64,000 bases of DNA from Geodermatophilus poikilotrophus (GCF_900111455.1 NZ_FOIE01000004.1:372001-436000); one strand, 5' to 3'; numbered from the stretch's first letter, positions 47,374 to 59,057 are shown. Notes: generated from the letters alone by a model not told the origin. A program made the numbers and translations.

Positions 47374-48291
47374 GTGACCCCACCGGACCAGCCGCCGTAC
47401 CGCAGCGGTTTCGCCTGTCTGGTGGGCCGCCCCAACGCCGGCAAGACCACGCTGACCAACGCGCTGGTCGGCGAGAAGGTCGGCATCGTCAGCAACCGCC
47501 CGCAGACCACGCGGCACGCCATCCGGGGCGTCGTCCACCGGCCGGGCGGTCAGCTCGTGCTCGTCGACACCCCCGGTCTGCACAAGCCCCGGAGCCTGCT
47601 CGGCCGCCGGCTCAACGACGTCGTCCGCGACACCCTGTCCGAGGTCGACGTCGTCGTCCTCTGCGTGCCGGCCGACCAGCCCGTCGGCACCGGGGACCGG
47701 TTCATCGCCCGCCAGCTGCGCGAGGTGAAGGCGCCCGTCGTCGTCGTGGTGACCAAGACCGACGCCGCGTCGAAGAAGCAGGTCGCCGAGCAGCTGCTGG
47801 CCGCCAGCCAGCTGGTCGAGGCCGCCGAGGTCGTGCCGGTCAGCGCGGTCCGGGGCGACCAGGTCGAGCTGCTGGAGGACCTGCTGGTCGGCCTGCTGCC
47901 GGAGGGCCCGCCGCTCTACCCCGAGGAGCAGACCACCGACGAGGACGTCGAGCGGCAGATCGCCGAGCTGGTCCGCGAGGCCGCCCTGGAGAAGGTGTTC
48001 CAGGAGGTGCCCCACTCCCTGGCCGTCACGATCGAGGAGATGACCCGGCGTCCCGACCCCAAGCGGGACGGCGGCGAGCTGGTCGAGGTCCACGCCCTGC
48101 TGCACTGCGAGCGCCCCAGCCAGAAGCCGATGCTGCTGGGCAAGGGCGGGCAGGTCATCAAGGCGATCGGCAGCGAGGCCCGGCCGGGCATCGAGGCGCT
48201 GCTCGGCGCCCGGGTGCACCTGGACCTGCACGTCACGGTCCTCGGCGAGTGGCAGGACGACCCGAAGAAGCTGAACAGGCTCGGCTACTGA
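47374..48291 (+). CDS. era: GTPase Era
   Basis: 305 residues. Era binds the 3' end of 16S rRNA and controls 30S maturation. [10 protein letters not shown] (G1), VDTPGL (G3), TKTD (G4) and a C-terminal KH domain with [19 protein letters not shown] 47374 is preferred over ATG 47365 because GGAGG (47359-47363) is at the right distance from it. The stop overlaps the recO ATG (TGATG). Confidence 0.96.
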   Translation: MTPPDQPPYRSGFACLVGRPNAGKTTLTNALVGEKVGIVSNRPQTTRHAIRGVVHRPGGQLVLVDTPGLHKPRSLLGRRLNDVVRDTLSEVDVVVLCVPADQPVGTGDRFIARQLREVKAPVVVVVTKTDAASKKQVAEQLLAASQLVEAAEVVPVSAVRGDQVELLEDLLVGLLPEGPPLYPEEQTTDEDVERQIAELVREAALEKVFQEVPHSLAVTIEEMTRRPDPKRDGGELVEVHALLHCERPSQKPMLLGKGGQVIKAIGSEARPGIEALLGARVHLDLHVTVLGEWQDDPKKLNRLGY

Positions 48292-49082
48292 TGAGCACCA
48301 CACCGAAGTCCCTCTACCGGGACGAGGGCATCGTCCTGCGCACCCAGAAGCTGGGCGAGGCCGACCGCATCGTCACGGTGCTCACCCGCCGGCACGGCAA
48401 GGTGCGCGCGGTGGCCAAGGGCGTCCGCCGCACCAAGAGCAAGTTCGGCGCCCGGCTGGAGCCCTTCAGCCACGTCGACCTGCAGTTCTACACCGGCCGC
48501 AACCTCGACATCGTGAGCCAGGCGGAGTCGATCCGCGCCTACGGCCAGTCGATCGTGGCCGACTACCCGGCCTACACCGCCGGCACCGCGGTGCTGGAGA
48601 CCGCCGACCGGCTCACCGCCGAGGAGAAGGAGCCCTCGCTGCGGCTGTTCCTCCTCGTCGTCGGGGCGCTGCGGGCGCTGTCCGAGCGCACCCACCCGGC
48701 CGGCCTGGTGCTCGACGCCTTCCTGCTGCGCGCGATGTCGGTCGCCGGGTGGGAGCCGGCGCTCGGCGGCTGCGCCCGATGCGGCGAGGAGGGGCCGCAC
48801 CGGCACTTCTCGGTGCCCGCCGGCGGCATGGTCTGCCCGCCCTGCCGCCCGACCGGCTCGGCGATGCCGAACCCGGCCACCATCGAGCTGCTCGACGCGC
48901 TGCTCACCGGTGACTGGGCCGCAGCCGAGGCCAGCCAGGGCACCAACCGCCGCGAGGGCAGCGGGCTGGTCGCCGCGCTGCTGCAGTGGCACCTGGAGCG
49001 CGGGCTGCGCTCGCTGCCGCTGGTCGACCGGTCCGAACCGACGGCGCCACGCCGGCAGGCAGGTCTGCTGAGTGAGGCGTGA
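48291..49082 (+). CDS. recO: DNA repair protein RecO
   Basis: 263 residues. With RecF/RecR it loads RecA onto gapped DNA. N-terminal OB fold ([20 protein letters not shown]), helical middle, and a zinc site formed by CARCGEEG and VCPPCRP. era-recO-uppS is a conserved order. The ends of recO and uppS overlap by 11 bases. Confidence 0.96.
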   Translation: MSTTPKSLYRDEGIVLRTQKLGEADRIVTVLTRRHGKVRAVAKGVRRTKSKFGARLEPFSHVDLQFYTGRNLDIVSQAESIRAYGQSIVADYPAYTAGTAVLETADRLTAEEKEPSLRLFLLVVGALRALSERTHPAGLVLDAFLLRAMSVAGWEPALGGCARCGEEGPHRHFSVPAGGMVCPPCRPTGSAMPNPATIELLDALLTGDWAAAEASQGTNRREGSGLVAALLQWHLERGLRSLPLVDRSEPTAPRRQAGLLSEA

Positions 49083-49836
49083 GGTGAAGGCCCCGAACCC
49101 GCACCCGTCGGGGGCCCGCCCACCGCAGCTGCCGCCGGACAAGGTGCCCGGCCACGTCGCGATCGTGATGGACGGCAACGGCCGCTGGGCCGAGCAGCGC
49201 GGACTGCCGCGCACCGCCGGGCACGAAGCGGGGGAGTCCTCGCTGTTCGACTGCGTCGAGGGCGCGATCGAGCTGGGGGTCACGGCGATCAGCGCCTACG
49301 CGTTCTCCACCGAGAACTGGCGGCGCAGCCCCGACGAGGTCCGCTTCCTCATGGGGTTCAACCGCGACGTCATCCGCCGCCGCCGTGACGAGATGCACGA
49401 CCTGGGGGTGCGGGTGCGCTGGGCCGGCCGTCGTCCGCGGCTGTGGCGCAGCGTCATCAAGGAGCTCGAGGTCGCCGAGGAGCTCACGAAGGACAACGAC
49501 GTCCTGACGCTGACCATGTGCGTCAACTACGGCGGCCGGGCCGAGATCGCCGACGCCGCCGCGGCCATCGCCCGCGAGGTCGCGGCGGGCCGGCTCGACC
49601 CGGCCAAGGTCGACGAGGGCACCGTCGCCCGCTTCCTCGACGAGCCCGACATGCCCGACGTCGACCTGTTCGTGCGCAGTTCCGGGGAGAACCGCACCAG
49701 CAACTTCCTGCTGTGGCAGTCGGCGTACGCCGAGCTCGTCTTCCTCGACACGCTCTGGCCGGACTTCGACCGCCGGCACCTGTGGGCCGCGTGCGAGGAG
49801 TACGCCTCGCGGCAGCGCCGCTTCGGCAGCGCCTGA
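49072..49836 (+). CDS. uppS: isoprenyl transferase (undecaprenyl/decaprenyl diphosphate synthase)
   Basis: 254 residues, cis-prenyltransferase making the lipid carrier of cell-wall synthesis. [20 protein letters not shown] carries the catalytic Asp, [12 protein letters not shown] the substrate loop, and the C-terminal [18 protein letters not shown] motif the pyrophosphate-binding residues. GTG start within recO; GGTGAAGG-like context means coupling to recO. Chain length not determinable. Confidence 0.95.
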   Translation: MRREVKAPNPHPSGARPPQLPPDKVPGHVAIVMDGNGRWAEQRGLPRTAGHEAGESSLFDCVEGAIELGVTAISAYAFSTENWRRSPDEVRFLMGFNRDVIRRRRDEMHDLGVRVRWAGRRPRLWRSVIKELEVAEELTKDNDVLTLTMCVNYGGRAEIADAAAAIAREVAAGRLDPAKVDEGTVARFLDEPDMPDVDLFVRSSGENRTSNFLLWQSAYAELVFLDTLWPDFDRRHLWAACEEYASRQRRFGSA

Positions 49837-49897
49837 GGAGATCCGTCGCAGGCTCGGGGTACGACCCGGGAAGGCCCGCACCGAGAGGAGGACGATC

Positions 49898-50191
49898 GTG
49901 TTCGTGGTGACCCGGCTGCGGGTGCCCGAGACCGACGCGGCCGGCTTCGCCGCCGCCGCCGACGTCCTGCTCGGCGCGCTCGCCGCCCGCCCCGGCTACC
50001 GGGACGGCGAGCTCGGCCGCTGCACCGACGACGCAGGCCTGTGGGCGCTGGTCACCCGGTGGGACGGCGTCGGCGCCTACCGCCGGGCGCTGTCGGCCGC
50101 GGAGGTGAAGCTCGCCGGCGCGCCGGTGTGGCTGTACGCCCTCGACGAGCCGGGCGCCTACGTGCCGGGGGAGCAGGCCCTCCAGGGGTGA
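49898..50191 (+). CDS. ABM-like ferredoxin-fold protein
   Basis: 97 residues: [20 protein letters not shown] opens strand one, and [20 protein letters not shown] is the central strand-helix of antibiotic biosynthesis monooxygenase-type proteins. GTG 49898 has GAGAGGAGG about 7 bases upstream. Conserved hypothetical in this group; no reaction can be assigned. Confidence 0.8.
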   Translation: MFVVTRLRVPETDAAGFAAAADVLLGALAARPGYRDGELGRCTDDAGLWALVTRWDGVGAYRRALSAAEVKLAGAPVWLYALDEPGAYVPGEQALQG

Positions 50192-50253
50192 TCACGCCCC
50201 CTGTGGGCATCCCCTGGGCTGGGACAGCAGGTGTCGAGCACGGAGGACGCGCG

Positions 50254-50682
50254 ATGAGCGAGCCCAGGCGGGACGATGCGACACCCCCGATGTCGGCCGA
50301 CCCCACCGTGCAGGTCGGCCCCCCTCCGGTGCCCGGTCGGGCCGTGCGGGACCAGCTGGCGCGGGGCGAGCTGACGACGCCCCCGGTCCGCCAGGACGAC
50401 CCCACCGTGCACCTCGACCGCCCGTCGCGGGGAGATCCGGACCGCACGCTGGAACTCGGCGGTCCGCCGCCGGCCGGGACCACCGTCGGGCCGAGACCCC
50501 GACGGCGCTGGCGCACCTGGCCGTGGATCCTCGCCGTCGTGCTCGCGCTCGTCGTGCTCGGCGCGGTCCTGCTGGTCATGCTCTGGCGCGGCGCGACGAT
50601 CGAGGGCGTCCGCTTCCTCGACGCGCAGCTGCGGGTGGACGGCGACCTCGTCGGGTGGGTCGGCGGCACGGTCCCCCGCTGA
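50254..50682 (+). CDS. Hypothetical single-pass membrane protein
   Basis: 142 residues: a disordered Pro/Asp/Arg-rich cytoplasmic N-terminus (about 1-85) with the repeated motif [18 protein letters not shown], one transmembrane helix ([19 protein letters not shown]), and a short outside tail. ATG 50254 with CGGAGGA seven bases upstream. The spaced D-x-T motifs resemble phosphothreonine/FHA target repeats, which is speculative. Function unknown. Confidence 0.72.
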   Translation: MSEPRRDDATPPMSADPTVQVGPPPVPGRAVRDQLARGELTTPPVRQDDPTVHLDRPSRGDPDRTLELGGPPPAGTTVGPRPRRRWRTWPWILAVVLALVVLGAVLLVMLWRGATIEGVRFLDAQLRVDGDLVGWVGGTVPR

Positions 50683-50843
50683 CCTCCCCCGCCGCCCCGC
50701 ACCGTGGCAGAGGTGCCCACCGCAGGACGGCGCGGGCAGCTCGCGCCGGGACCTCCGGCCGGGCGGCGGGGGAACGGACCGGCAGCGGCAACTACCGTGG
50801 ACGGGTCAACCCACCGACCGCCAGCCGGATGGAGCCCCTCGCC

Positions 50844-52243
<1,400 letters not shown>

Positions 52244-52247
<4 letters not shown>

Positions 52248-52468
52248 ACCCGAACATCGACATCGACGACCTCATCGCCGGTGTCATGCGCCGCTACGGG
52301 TCGGCGACGAAGAAGGACGCCGTCGACTCCGCTCTCCACCAGGTGTCCGTCGTACCGATGACGCCGCGCGAGATGCACTCCATGCGGGGCAGTGGCTGGG
52401 GCGCGGACCTGGAGGGCATCCGGAGCCGTGAGGGCGCTGAGGTCGCCGCTCGGTGGGGCGAGGGGTGA
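52244..52468 (+). CDS. vapB: VapB-type antitoxin (CTG start)
   Basis: 74 residues. [24 protein letters not shown] is the ribbon-helix-helix of VapB antitoxins, followed by a toxin-binding tail ([17 protein letters not shown]). No ATG, GTG or TTG precedes the ribbon strand; CTG at 52244, overlapping the glyS TGA as CTGA, gives exactly the family's N-terminus (M-N-P-N-I). The ribbon lacks one acidic residue usual between DD and LI. GTGA overlap couples it to vapC. Confidence 0.8.
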
Positions 52469-52869
52469 CCGTCCTCATCGACTCCTGCGTGTGGACCGCC
52501 TTCCTCCGGGACACCGGTGGCCCCGAGGTCGACCTGCTGGAACAGCTCATCGACGAACGGCGAGCGGCAACCACGGACGTCGTGCTGCTCGAGGTGCTCG
52601 CCGGTACCACCGACGAGGAGCGCGCAGCACGCCTGCGTCGCTTCCTCGCAGGCGCGGAACTGCTCCACCAGGAGTCGCCCGTGGACGCCGAGCAGGCGGC
52701 CGCCCTCCACCGGGCGTGCCGGCGAGCAGGTGAGACACCCCGGTCGCTCAACGACTGCCTCATCGCCGCGGTCGCACTGCGGCACGACGTGCCCGTGCTC
52801 CACCGGGACCGGGACTTCACGGTGCTGGCACAGCACACGGACCTGCGGCTGGTGGAGCCGGCGGCCTGA
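52465..52869 (+). CDS. vapC: VapC-type PIN domain toxin
   Basis: 134 residues. PIN ribonuclease with acidic residues in LIDSCVWTAFL (Asp4-5), LLEVLAG, SLNDCLIAA and HRDRDF, arranged as in the active VapC toxins that cleave tRNA or rRNA. GTG 52465 overlaps vapB by four bases, so toxin translation depends on antitoxin translation. Intact and apparently functional. Confidence 0.92.
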   Translation: MTVLIDSCVWTAFLRDTGGPEVDLLEQLIDERRAATTDVVLLEVLAGTTDEERAARLRRFLAGAELLHQESPVDAEQAAALHRACRRAGETPRSLNDCLIAAVALRHDVPVLHRDRDFTVLAQHTDLRLVEPAA

Positions 52870-52959
52870 CGTCGCCACGGCCGCCGTGGGCTCGGCGTCG
52901 ACCGGGCGGTCGCGGTCGTCGACACGGCCGGACACGCCGACCGGGACGGCGGCAACCGC

Positions 52960-53598
52960 TCACCCGGCGGCGGGTCGGCGCCAGACGAGCAGGTACCGCC
53001 AGAACAGCAGCCGCCGCACGTGGGCGCCGGGTAGCAGGCGGCCGGCCTCGGCGCAGACCTCCCGGACGGTGCGGTCGGGCTCGGCCACCGGCATCGCGGC
53101 GTGCGTGGCCTCCGGCCGGAACAGCTCCGCCCCGGTGGGCGGCCGCAGTGCCGCGAGGGCCACGCCCAGCGTCGAGTGCGCCGCCGCGGCCGCCAGCTCC
53201 ACCCCCAGCTCGCGCGGCAGGTCGACGCGGGGGAGGGCGACCGCGGCCAGGACACCTCCCGGCCGCACCCAGCGGGCCATCCGGGGCAGGACGTCGGACA
53301 GCGGCAGGTGGTGGAGCACCGCGGAGCTCACCACCGCGTCGTACTGCCCGGCGGGCAGGTCCACGGTCCGCAGGTCGGCGCGGCGCAGCACCACGTTCGG
53401 CGGAGCCGCCTCCCCGGCCGCGGCGATCATCGCGGGGGAGCGGTCGACCGCGTCGACCGAGCCGGCCCGGGAGGCGAGCCGGCGGGCCAGCGCCCCGGCG
53501 CCACAACCGACGTCCAGCACCCGGGTGGCGTCCCGCGGGACCTGGGCGAGGAGCAGCCGGTGGTACCAGGCGTTGTGGTCCCAGTCGGTCCACCGCAC
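52960..53598 (-). CDS. Class I SAM-dependent methyltransferase
   Basis: 212 residues. Motif I VLDVGCGAGALARRLA (about 27-42), SVDAVDRSP, then YDAVVSSAVLHHLPL and VRPGGVLAAVAL. UbiE-like small-molecule methyltransferase. GTG 53598. Convergent with vapC and divergent from dus. Substrate unknown. Confidence 0.85.
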   Translation of the reverse strand: MRWTDWDHNAWYHRLLLAQVPRDATRVLDVGCGAGALARRLASRAGSVDAVDRSPAMIAAAGEAAPPNVVLRRADLRTVDLPAGQYDAVVSSAVLHHLPLSDVLPRMARWVRPGGVLAAVALPRVDLPRELGVELAAAAAHSTLGVALAALRPPTGAELFRPEATHAAMPVAEPDRTVREVCAEAGRLLPGAHVRRLLFWRYLLVWRRPAAG

Positions 53599-53641
53599 CG
53601 GGCGCCTCCCCTCTCACGGCCGGGTGACCCACCTCGCCACC

Positions 53642-53647
53642 TACCCT
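53642..53647 (+). promoter_or_regulatory. -10 box of dus gene (leaderless)
   Basis: TACCCT ends 6 bases before the GTG at 53654; no ribosome binding site. Confidence 0.45.
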
Positions 53648-53653
53648 GGGACC

Positions 53654-54826
53654 GTGAGCAGCAGCGTCCTCGAGCGGCCGTCGTCCCCCGTGACCGGCCC
53701 CGCTCCGCTGCGCCTGGGCGCGCTGACCGTCGAGCCCGCCGTGGTGCTCGCGCCGATGGCCGGCATCACCAACCCGGCCTTCCGCACGCTGTGCCGCGAG
53801 TTCGGGGCCGGCCTCTACGTCTGCGAGATGATCACCACGCGGGCGCTGGTCGAGCGCAACGAGAAGACGCTGCAGATGGTCCGCGCGACGCCCGACGAGG
53901 AGGACGCCTTCTCGGTCCAGCTCTACGGCGTCGACCCGGCCACGGTCGGCCGGGCGGTGGAGATGCTCGTCGACGAGGGCGTCGCCGGCACCCGCCCCGC
54001 GCACGTCGACCTGAACTTCGGCTGCCCGGTGCCCAAGGTGACCCGCAAGGGCGGCGGCTCGGCGCTGCCGTGGCGGCGGGTGCTGTTCCGCGACATCGTG
54101 CGGGCCGCGGTGCGCGCGGCCAGGGACGTCCCGGTCACCGTGAAGACCCGCATCGGCATCGACGCCGACCACGTCACGTACCTCGACGCCGGCCGGATCG
54201 CGCAGGACGAGGGCGCCGCGGCGATCACCCTGCACGGGCGCACCGCCGACCAGCTCTACAGCGGCACCGCCGACTGGGCGCCCATCGCCCGGCTGGTCGA
54301 GGCCGTCGACATCCCGGTGCTGGGCAACGGCGACGTCTGGGAGGCCGACGACGCGCTGCGGATGGTCGCCGAGACCGGTTGCGCCGGTGTCGTGATCGGG
54401 CGGGGCTGCCTGGGCCGGCCGTGGCTGTTCGGCGACCTCGCCGCCGCCTTCGCCGGCGAGACCCGCCGCGCCCTGCCGACGCTGCGGGAGGTGGCCGCGG
54501 TCATGCACCGGCACGCCGCGCTGCTGAGCGAGGGGCAGGGCGAGCGGCACGGCTGCACCGACTTCCGCAAGCACGTCGCCTGGTACCTCAAGGGGTTCTC
54601 CGTGGGCTCCGACGTCCGCCGCGCGCTGGCGATGGTGAGCGCCCTCGACGAGCTGGCCGAGCTGCTGGCCGGCATCCCCGACCAGCCCTACCCGGAAGCG
54701 GTGCTCGGCGGGCCGCGCGGGCGGACCAGCCCGCCGCGGCCCGTGGCGCTGCCCGAGGGCTGGCTGGCCGACCGCGACGACCCCCGGCCGCCGGCCGGGG
54801 CCGAACTGCTCGTGAGCGGCGGGTGA
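53654..54826 (+). CDS. dusB: tRNA-dihydrouridine synthase (DusB family)
   Basis: 390 residues. FMN enzyme reducing uridines in tRNA D-loops. APMAGITNPAFRTLCREFGAG (start of TIM barrel), DLNFGCPVPKVTRKGGGSAL with the catalytic Cys, and VTVKTRIGI, ITLHGRTADQLYSG. C-terminal helical domain complete. GTG 53654 is preceded by a leaderless promoter. Followed closely by a small lipoprotein-like hypothetical. Confidence 0.94.
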   Translation: MSSSVLERPSSPVTGPAPLRLGALTVEPAVVLAPMAGITNPAFRTLCREFGAGLYVCEMITTRALVERNEKTLQMVRATPDEEDAFSVQLYGVDPATVGRAVEMLVDEGVAGTRPAHVDLNFGCPVPKVTRKGGGSALPWRRVLFRDIVRAAVRAARDVPVTVKTRIGIDADHVTYLDAGRIAQDEGAAAITLHGRTADQLYSGTADWAPIARLVEAVDIPVLGNGDVWEADDALRMVAETGCAGVVIGRGCLGRPWLFGDLAAAFAGETRRALPTLREVAAVMHRHAALLSEGQGERHGCTDFRKHVAWYLKGFSVGSDVRRALAMVSALDELAELLAGIPDQPYPEAVLGGPRGRTSPPRPVALPEGWLADRDDPRPPAGAELLVSGG

Positions 54827-54831
54827 GCGCC

Positions 54832-55278
54832 ATGACGGACGGCCCCTACCTCTACGACGACGACCCGGCTCCGCTGCACACCGGCACCCCGCGCCCGGCG
54901 CGCGCCCTGATCCTCGCGGTCATCGGCGGGACCGTCGCCGTCGCCATCGGCATGGCCGTCGGCCTGCCGCTGGTGAAGGGCAGCCCGGAGGAGCAGGCCC
55001 GCGAGGTCACCGGCGTCTTCCTCGCCGCGCTGGCCCAGGACGACGTCGAGACCGCCCACGGCCTGCTCTGCGCCGAGGAGCGGGCCCGGGTGGTGCCCGG
55101 GGCGCTGTCCACCGAGTACACCCCCGGCGGCACCGGGGAGATCAGGAGCACCATCGCCGACGAGGCGGACGGCGCACCGGTGCAGCGCGTCGAGGTGGCC
55201 TGGAGCGACGGCAGCACCTCCACCCTCACCGTCGTCAGCGAGCAGGGCGCCCGCGTCTGCGGCACGTCGGCCGGCTGA
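54832..55278 (+). CDS. Hypothetical single-pass membrane protein with extracytoplasmic domain
   Basis: 148 residues: cytoplasmic Tyr/Asp-rich start (YLYDDDPAP), one helix (ALILAVIGGTVAVAIGMAVG), then an outside domain resembling the NTF2-like/lumazine-type DUF4878 fold (EEQAREVTGVFLAALAQDDVETAHGLLC). Two Cys could form a disulfide. ATG 54832; GTG 54823 with GTGA overlap to dus is an alternative. Function unknown. Confidence 0.75.
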   Translation: MTDGPYLYDDDPAPLHTGTPRPARALILAVIGGTVAVAIGMAVGLPLVKGSPEEQAREVTGVFLAALAQDDVETAHGLLCAEERARVVPGALSTEYTPGGTGEIRSTIADEADGAPVQRVEVAWSDGSTSTLTVVSEQGARVCGTSAG

Positions 55279-55345
55279 GACAGGACCCCGTCCTCCTCCC
55301 TCCTGCGAGCTCGGGGTGGCACCCGGGCCGTTGCGGAGGTCGCCG
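55276..55345. repeat. Dispersed intergenic hairpin repeat, copy G (diverged)
   Basis: GACAGGACCCCGTCCTCCTCCC followed by CTGCGAGCTCGGGG (written in short parts) shares the GGACCCC head and GCGAGCTCG core of the family. Directly follows the stop of the membrane protein gene. Confidence 0.4.
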
Positions 55346-55527
55346 TCCGGAGGCTGGCGCGTCCTCGCCCCGTGGGCCACGATCACTGTCTGGCCCCGGG
55401 CGGACGTATGAGACGTCTACCTGCGACCGCACTCCGGGGCCGTGCTCGCCGGGGCGGCGGACGGGGGACCCCGGGGCGCCGTCCCCGGCAGGTGAGGGCA
55501 GCCGGCGGACGAGCGCGGAGGTGCACG

Positions 55528-58239
55528 GTGGGCAGTGGTACCGGGACGGCCACCTGGGTCTACGACTTCAGCGAGGGCAACAAGGACCAGAAGGACCTGC
55601 TGGGCGGCAAGGGCGCCAACCTGGCCGAGATGACCAACCTGGGGCTGCCGGTGCCGCCGGGGTTCACCATCACCACCGACGCGTGCCGGTACTACCTCGA
55701 GCACGGCAGCACCCCGCCGGACCTCGGCGACCAGGTGACCGAGCACCTGACGGCGCTGGAGAAGGCGATGGGCAAGACGCTCGGCGACCCCTCGGACCCG
55801 CTGCTGGTGTCCGTGCGCTCCGGCGCCGCCGCGTCGATGCCCGGGATGATGGAGACGGTCCTCAACGTGGGCCTCAACGACGAGTCGGTCCGCGGGCTGG
55901 CCACCCAGTCCGGCAGCGAGCGCTTCGCGTGGGACTCCTACCGCCGGTTGATCCAGATGTTCGGCAAGACCGTCCTCGACCTCGACGGCGAGCTGTTCGA
56001 GCACGCCCTCGACGAGGCCAAGCAGGAGCAGGGCACCGAGTCCGACCTGGACCTCGACGCCGGGCACCTCGAGGACGTCGTCGGCCGGTTCAAGGCGATC
56101 GTCCGCGAGCAGTGCGGCCGCGACTTCCCGCAGGACCCGCGCGAGCAGCTGGACCTGGCCATCAACGCCGTCTTCGACTCGTGGAACTCCGGTCGGGCGA
56201 TCCTCTACCGCCGCCGCGAGCGCATCCCCTGTGACGCCGGCACCGCGGTCAACGTCGTCGCCATGGTCTTCGGCAACCTCGGCATGGACTCCGGCACCGG
56301 CGTCGCCTTCACCCGCGACCCGGGCAGCGGCGAGCAGGGCGTGTACGGCGACTACCTGCAGAACGCCCAGGGCGAGGACGTCGTCGCCGGCATCCGCAAC
56401 ACCGTGCCGCTGCCCGAGCTGGAGCGGATCGACGAGGGCGCCTACCGCGAGCTGCTGTCGATCATGAGCACCCTCGAGTCGCACTACCGCGACCTGTGCG
56501 ACATCGAGTTCACCGTCGAGCGCAACAAGCTCTGGATGCTGCAGACCCGGGTCGGCAAGCGGACGGCGGGCGCGGCCTTCCGGATCGCCACCCAGCTGGT
56601 CGACGAGGGCCTCATCGACATGGACGAGGCCGTCCGGCGGGTCACCGGCGACCAGCTGGCCCAGCTGATGTTCCCGCGGTTCGTCTCCGGCGGGGACGCC
56701 ACCCAGCTGACCCAGGGGATGAACGCCTCGCCCGGCGCCGCCGTCGGCAAGGCGGTGTTCTCCTCGGAGACCGCCGTCCAATGGGCCGACCGGGGCGAGG
56801 AGGTGGTCCTGGTGCGGCGGGAGACCAACCCCGACGACCTCTCCGGGATGATCGCCGCCGAGGGCGTCCTGACCAGCCGCGGCGGCAAGACCTCGCACGC
56901 GGCCGTCGTCGCCCGGGGGATGGGCAAGACCTGCGTCTGCGGCGCCGAGGAGCTGCAGGTGGACACGAAGAACCGCCGCTTCACCGCCCCCGGCGGGACG
57001 GTCGTCGAGGAGGGCGACGTCATCTCCATCGACGGCTCCACCGGCGCGGTGTGGCTGGGCGAGGTGCCGGTCGAGGCGCCGGCCGTCGTCCGCTACTTCG
57101 AGGGCGAGATCGACCCGGACTCCGCGGAGGCCGACGACCTGGTGCGCAGCGTGCACCGCATCCTCACCCACGCCGACGAGGTGCGGCGGCTGGACGTGCG
57201 CACCAACGCCGACACCCCCGAGGACACCGCCCGCGCCCGGCGCTTCGGCGCCCGGGGGATCGGGCTGTGCCGCACCGAGCACATGTTCCTCGGCGACCGG
57301 CGGCAGCTGGTCGAGAAGCTGATCCTGGCCGAGGACGACGAGGGCAAGCAGGCCGCCCTCGACGCCCTCGCCCCGCTGCAGAGGCAGGACTTCCTGGAGA
57401 TCTTCGAGGCGATGGACGGGCTGCCGGTCACCGTGCGGCTGCTCGACCCGCCGCTGCACGAGTTCCTGCCCGACCTCACCGACCTCTCGGTGCGGGTGGC
57501 CGTGGCCGAGGCGCAGGGGCACCCGGACGAGGCCAACCTGCGGCTGCTGGCGGCCGTCCGCCGGCTGCACGAGCAGAACCCGATGCTCGGGCTGCGCGGT
57601 GTGCGGCTCGGGCTGGTGGTCCAGGGCCTGTTCGCGATGCAGGTACGGGCCATCGCCGAGGCAGCCTGCGAGCGCAAGCGGGCCGGCGGCGACCCGCGGC
57701 CGGAGATCATGATCCCGCTGGTCGGGGCGGTGCAGGAGCTGGAGGCCATCCGCGAGGAGTCCGAGCAGGTGCTCGCGGCGGTGTTCCAGGAGTGCGGCGT
57801 CGAGCTCGACGTGCTCATCGGCACGATGATCGAGGTGCCCCGCGCCGCGCTCACCGCCGCCGAGATCGCCTCGTCGGCCGAGTTCTTCTCCTTCGGCACC
57901 AACGACCTCACCCAGATGACCTGGGGCTTCTCCCGGGACGACGTCGAGGCCGCGTTCTTCCACGCCTACCTGGACAAGGGCATCTTCGGCGTCTCGCCGT
58001 TCGAGTCGCTGGACCGGCCCGGCGTCGGGCGGCTGGTGGAGGTCGCGGTCCAGGAGGGCCGCTCGGCGCGGCCGGAGCTCAAGCTCGGCGTCTGCGGCGA
58101 GCACGGCGGCGACCCGGACTCGGTGCACTTCTTCCACGAGGTGGGGCTGGACTACGTGTCCTGCTCGCCGTTCCGCGTGCCGGTGGCCCGGCTCGAGGCC
58201 GGCCGTGCCGCGCTGGGAGCGGACCGCTCGGCCTCCTGA
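55528..58239 (+). CDS. ppdK: pyruvate, phosphate dikinase
   Basis: 903 residues. Converts pyruvate, ATP and phosphate to PEP, AMP and PPi (reversible). N-terminal ATP-grasp domain (GGKGANLAEMTNLGLPVP; RSGAAASMPGMMETVLN), central phosphohistidine domain TSRGGKTSHAAVVARGMGK with the catalytic His, and C-terminal TIM barrel ending YVSCSPFRVPVARL with the Cys acid. GTG 55528 follows GGAGG. A GACGT-N5-ACGTC inverted repeat at 55403-55417 could be an operator. Monocistronic, ended by repeat copy F. Confidence 0.97.
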   Translation: MGSGTGTATWVYDFSEGNKDQKDLLGGKGANLAEMTNLGLPVPPGFTITTDACRYYLEHGSTPPDLGDQVTEHLTALEKAMGKTLGDPSDPLLVSVRSGAAASMPGMMETVLNVGLNDESVRGLATQSGSERFAWDSYRRLIQMFGKTVLDLDGELFEHALDEAKQEQGTESDLDLDAGHLEDVVGRFKAIVREQCGRDFPQDPREQLDLAINAVFDSWNSGRAILYRRRERIPCDAGTAVNVVAMVFGNLGMDSGTGVAFTRDPGSGEQGVYGDYLQNAQGEDVVAGIRNTVPLPELERIDEGAYRELLSIMSTLESHYRDLCDIEFTVERNKLWMLQTRVGKRTAGAAFRIATQLVDEGLIDMDEAVRRVTGDQLAQLMFPRFVSGGDATQLTQGMNASPGAAVGKAVFSSETAVQWADRGEEVVLVRRETNPDDLSGMIAAEGVLTSRGGKTSHAAVVARGMGKTCVCGAEELQVDTKNRRFTAPGGTVVEEGDVISIDGSTGAVWLGEVPVEAPAVVRYFEGEIDPDSAEADDLVRSVHRILTHADEVRRLDVRTNADTPEDTARARRFGARGIGLCRTEHMFLGDRRQLVEKLILAEDDEGKQAALDALAPLQRQDFLEIFEAMDGLPVTVRLLDPPLHEFLPDLTDLSVRVAVAEAQGHPDEANLRLLAAVRRLHEQNPMLGLRGVRLGLVVQGLFAMQVRAIAEAACERKRAGGDPRPEIMIPLVGAVQELEAIREESEQVLAAVFQECGVELDVLIGTMIEVPRAALTAAEIASSAEFFSFGTNDLTQMTWGFSRDDVEAAFFHAYLDKGIFGVSPFESLDRPGVGRLVEVAVQEGRSARPELKLGVCGEHGGDPDSVHFFHEVGLDYVSCSPFRVPVARLEAGRAALGADRSAS

Positions 58240-58318
58240 GAGAGGGCCCCAGCTCCGGCCTCCCCGCAGGGGCCCGCCGCGAGCCCGCGAGCGGTGGGGG
58301 GCGGGGAGGCCCTTTCTC
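58238..58318. terminator. Dispersed repeat copy F forming a strong terminator
   Basis: GGCCTCCCCGC (58257-58267) pairs perfectly with GCGGGGAGGCC (58301-58311), followed by CTTTCTCCC, the closest thing to a T-run in the window. The interior GGCCCGCCGCGAGCCCGCGAGC (in parts) matches the family core. Directly after ppdK. Confidence 0.75.
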
Positions 58319-58427
58319 CCGCAGGCTCAGGCGGAGGGCCCCTGCACCGGGGCCGGCTCGCGGGGGTGGCCCGGCACACCCGTCGCACCGGCTCGGAACC
58401 GAGGGCCCCGCGTGGTACCCATGACGC

Positions 58428-59057
58428 GTGGGCGTGCGCGCGGGGAGCCTGGTGGGCCGGGTGGTCGGCGCCCTGGTGCTCGCCGTCGTCCTGCTCGTCG
58501 TCTCCACCGCGACGGCGATCTGGTGGACGGCGCGGCAGGACGCGCAGCCGGCCTCCGACGCGATCGTGGTGCTCGGGTCGGCGCAGTACAACGGCGTCCC
58601 GTCGTCGATCTTCGAGGCGCGCCTGGAGCACGCCCTCGCGCTGTACGAGCAGGGCGTCGCGCCGGTGGTCGTGACCGTCGGCGGCAAGGCCGACGGCGAC
58701 CAGTTCACCGAGGCGGAGTCCGGCCGTGCCTACCTGGCCGAGGCCGGGATGTCCGAGGACGCGCTGCTGGCGGTCGAGGAGGGCGTGGACACGCTGGAGA
58801 GCATGCGGGCCGTGGGGGCCGCGTTCGACGAGCGTGGCTGGTCCTCGGCCGTGCTGGTCACCGACCCGTGGCACGCGATGCGCGCCGAGCGGATGGCCGA
58901 GGACGCCGGCATCACCGCCGACAGCTCGCCGACCCGGCAGGGCCCGGCGGTGCAGACGCGCGCCACGCAGTTCCGCTACATCCTCCGCGAGACGGCCGCC
59001 TACCTGCTCTACCGGGCGACCGGCGAGAGCGTGGCCGGCGCGCCCGGGATCGGCTGA
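58428..59057 (+). CDS. YdcF/ElyC family protein (DUF218)
   Basis: 209 residues: one N-terminal helix (GRVVGALVLAVVLLVVSTATAIWW) anchoring an outside DUF218 domain with DAIVVLGSAQYNG, EARLEHALALYEQG, VTVGGKADGD and VLVTDPWHAMRA. E. coli relatives ElyC and SanA help envelope integrity and polyprenol-carrier use. GTG 58428 after a TACCC box. Fits a cell-envelope role; not proven. Confidence 0.86.
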   Translation: MGVRAGSLVGRVVGALVLAVVLLVVSTATAIWWTARQDAQPASDAIVVLGSAQYNGVPSSIFEARLEHALALYEQGVAPVVVTVGGKADGDQFTEAESGRAYLAEAGMSEDALLAVEEGVDTLESMRAVGAAFDERGWSSAVLVTDPWHAMRAERMAEDAGITADSSPTRQGPAVQTRATQFRYILRETAAYLLYRATGESVAGAPGIG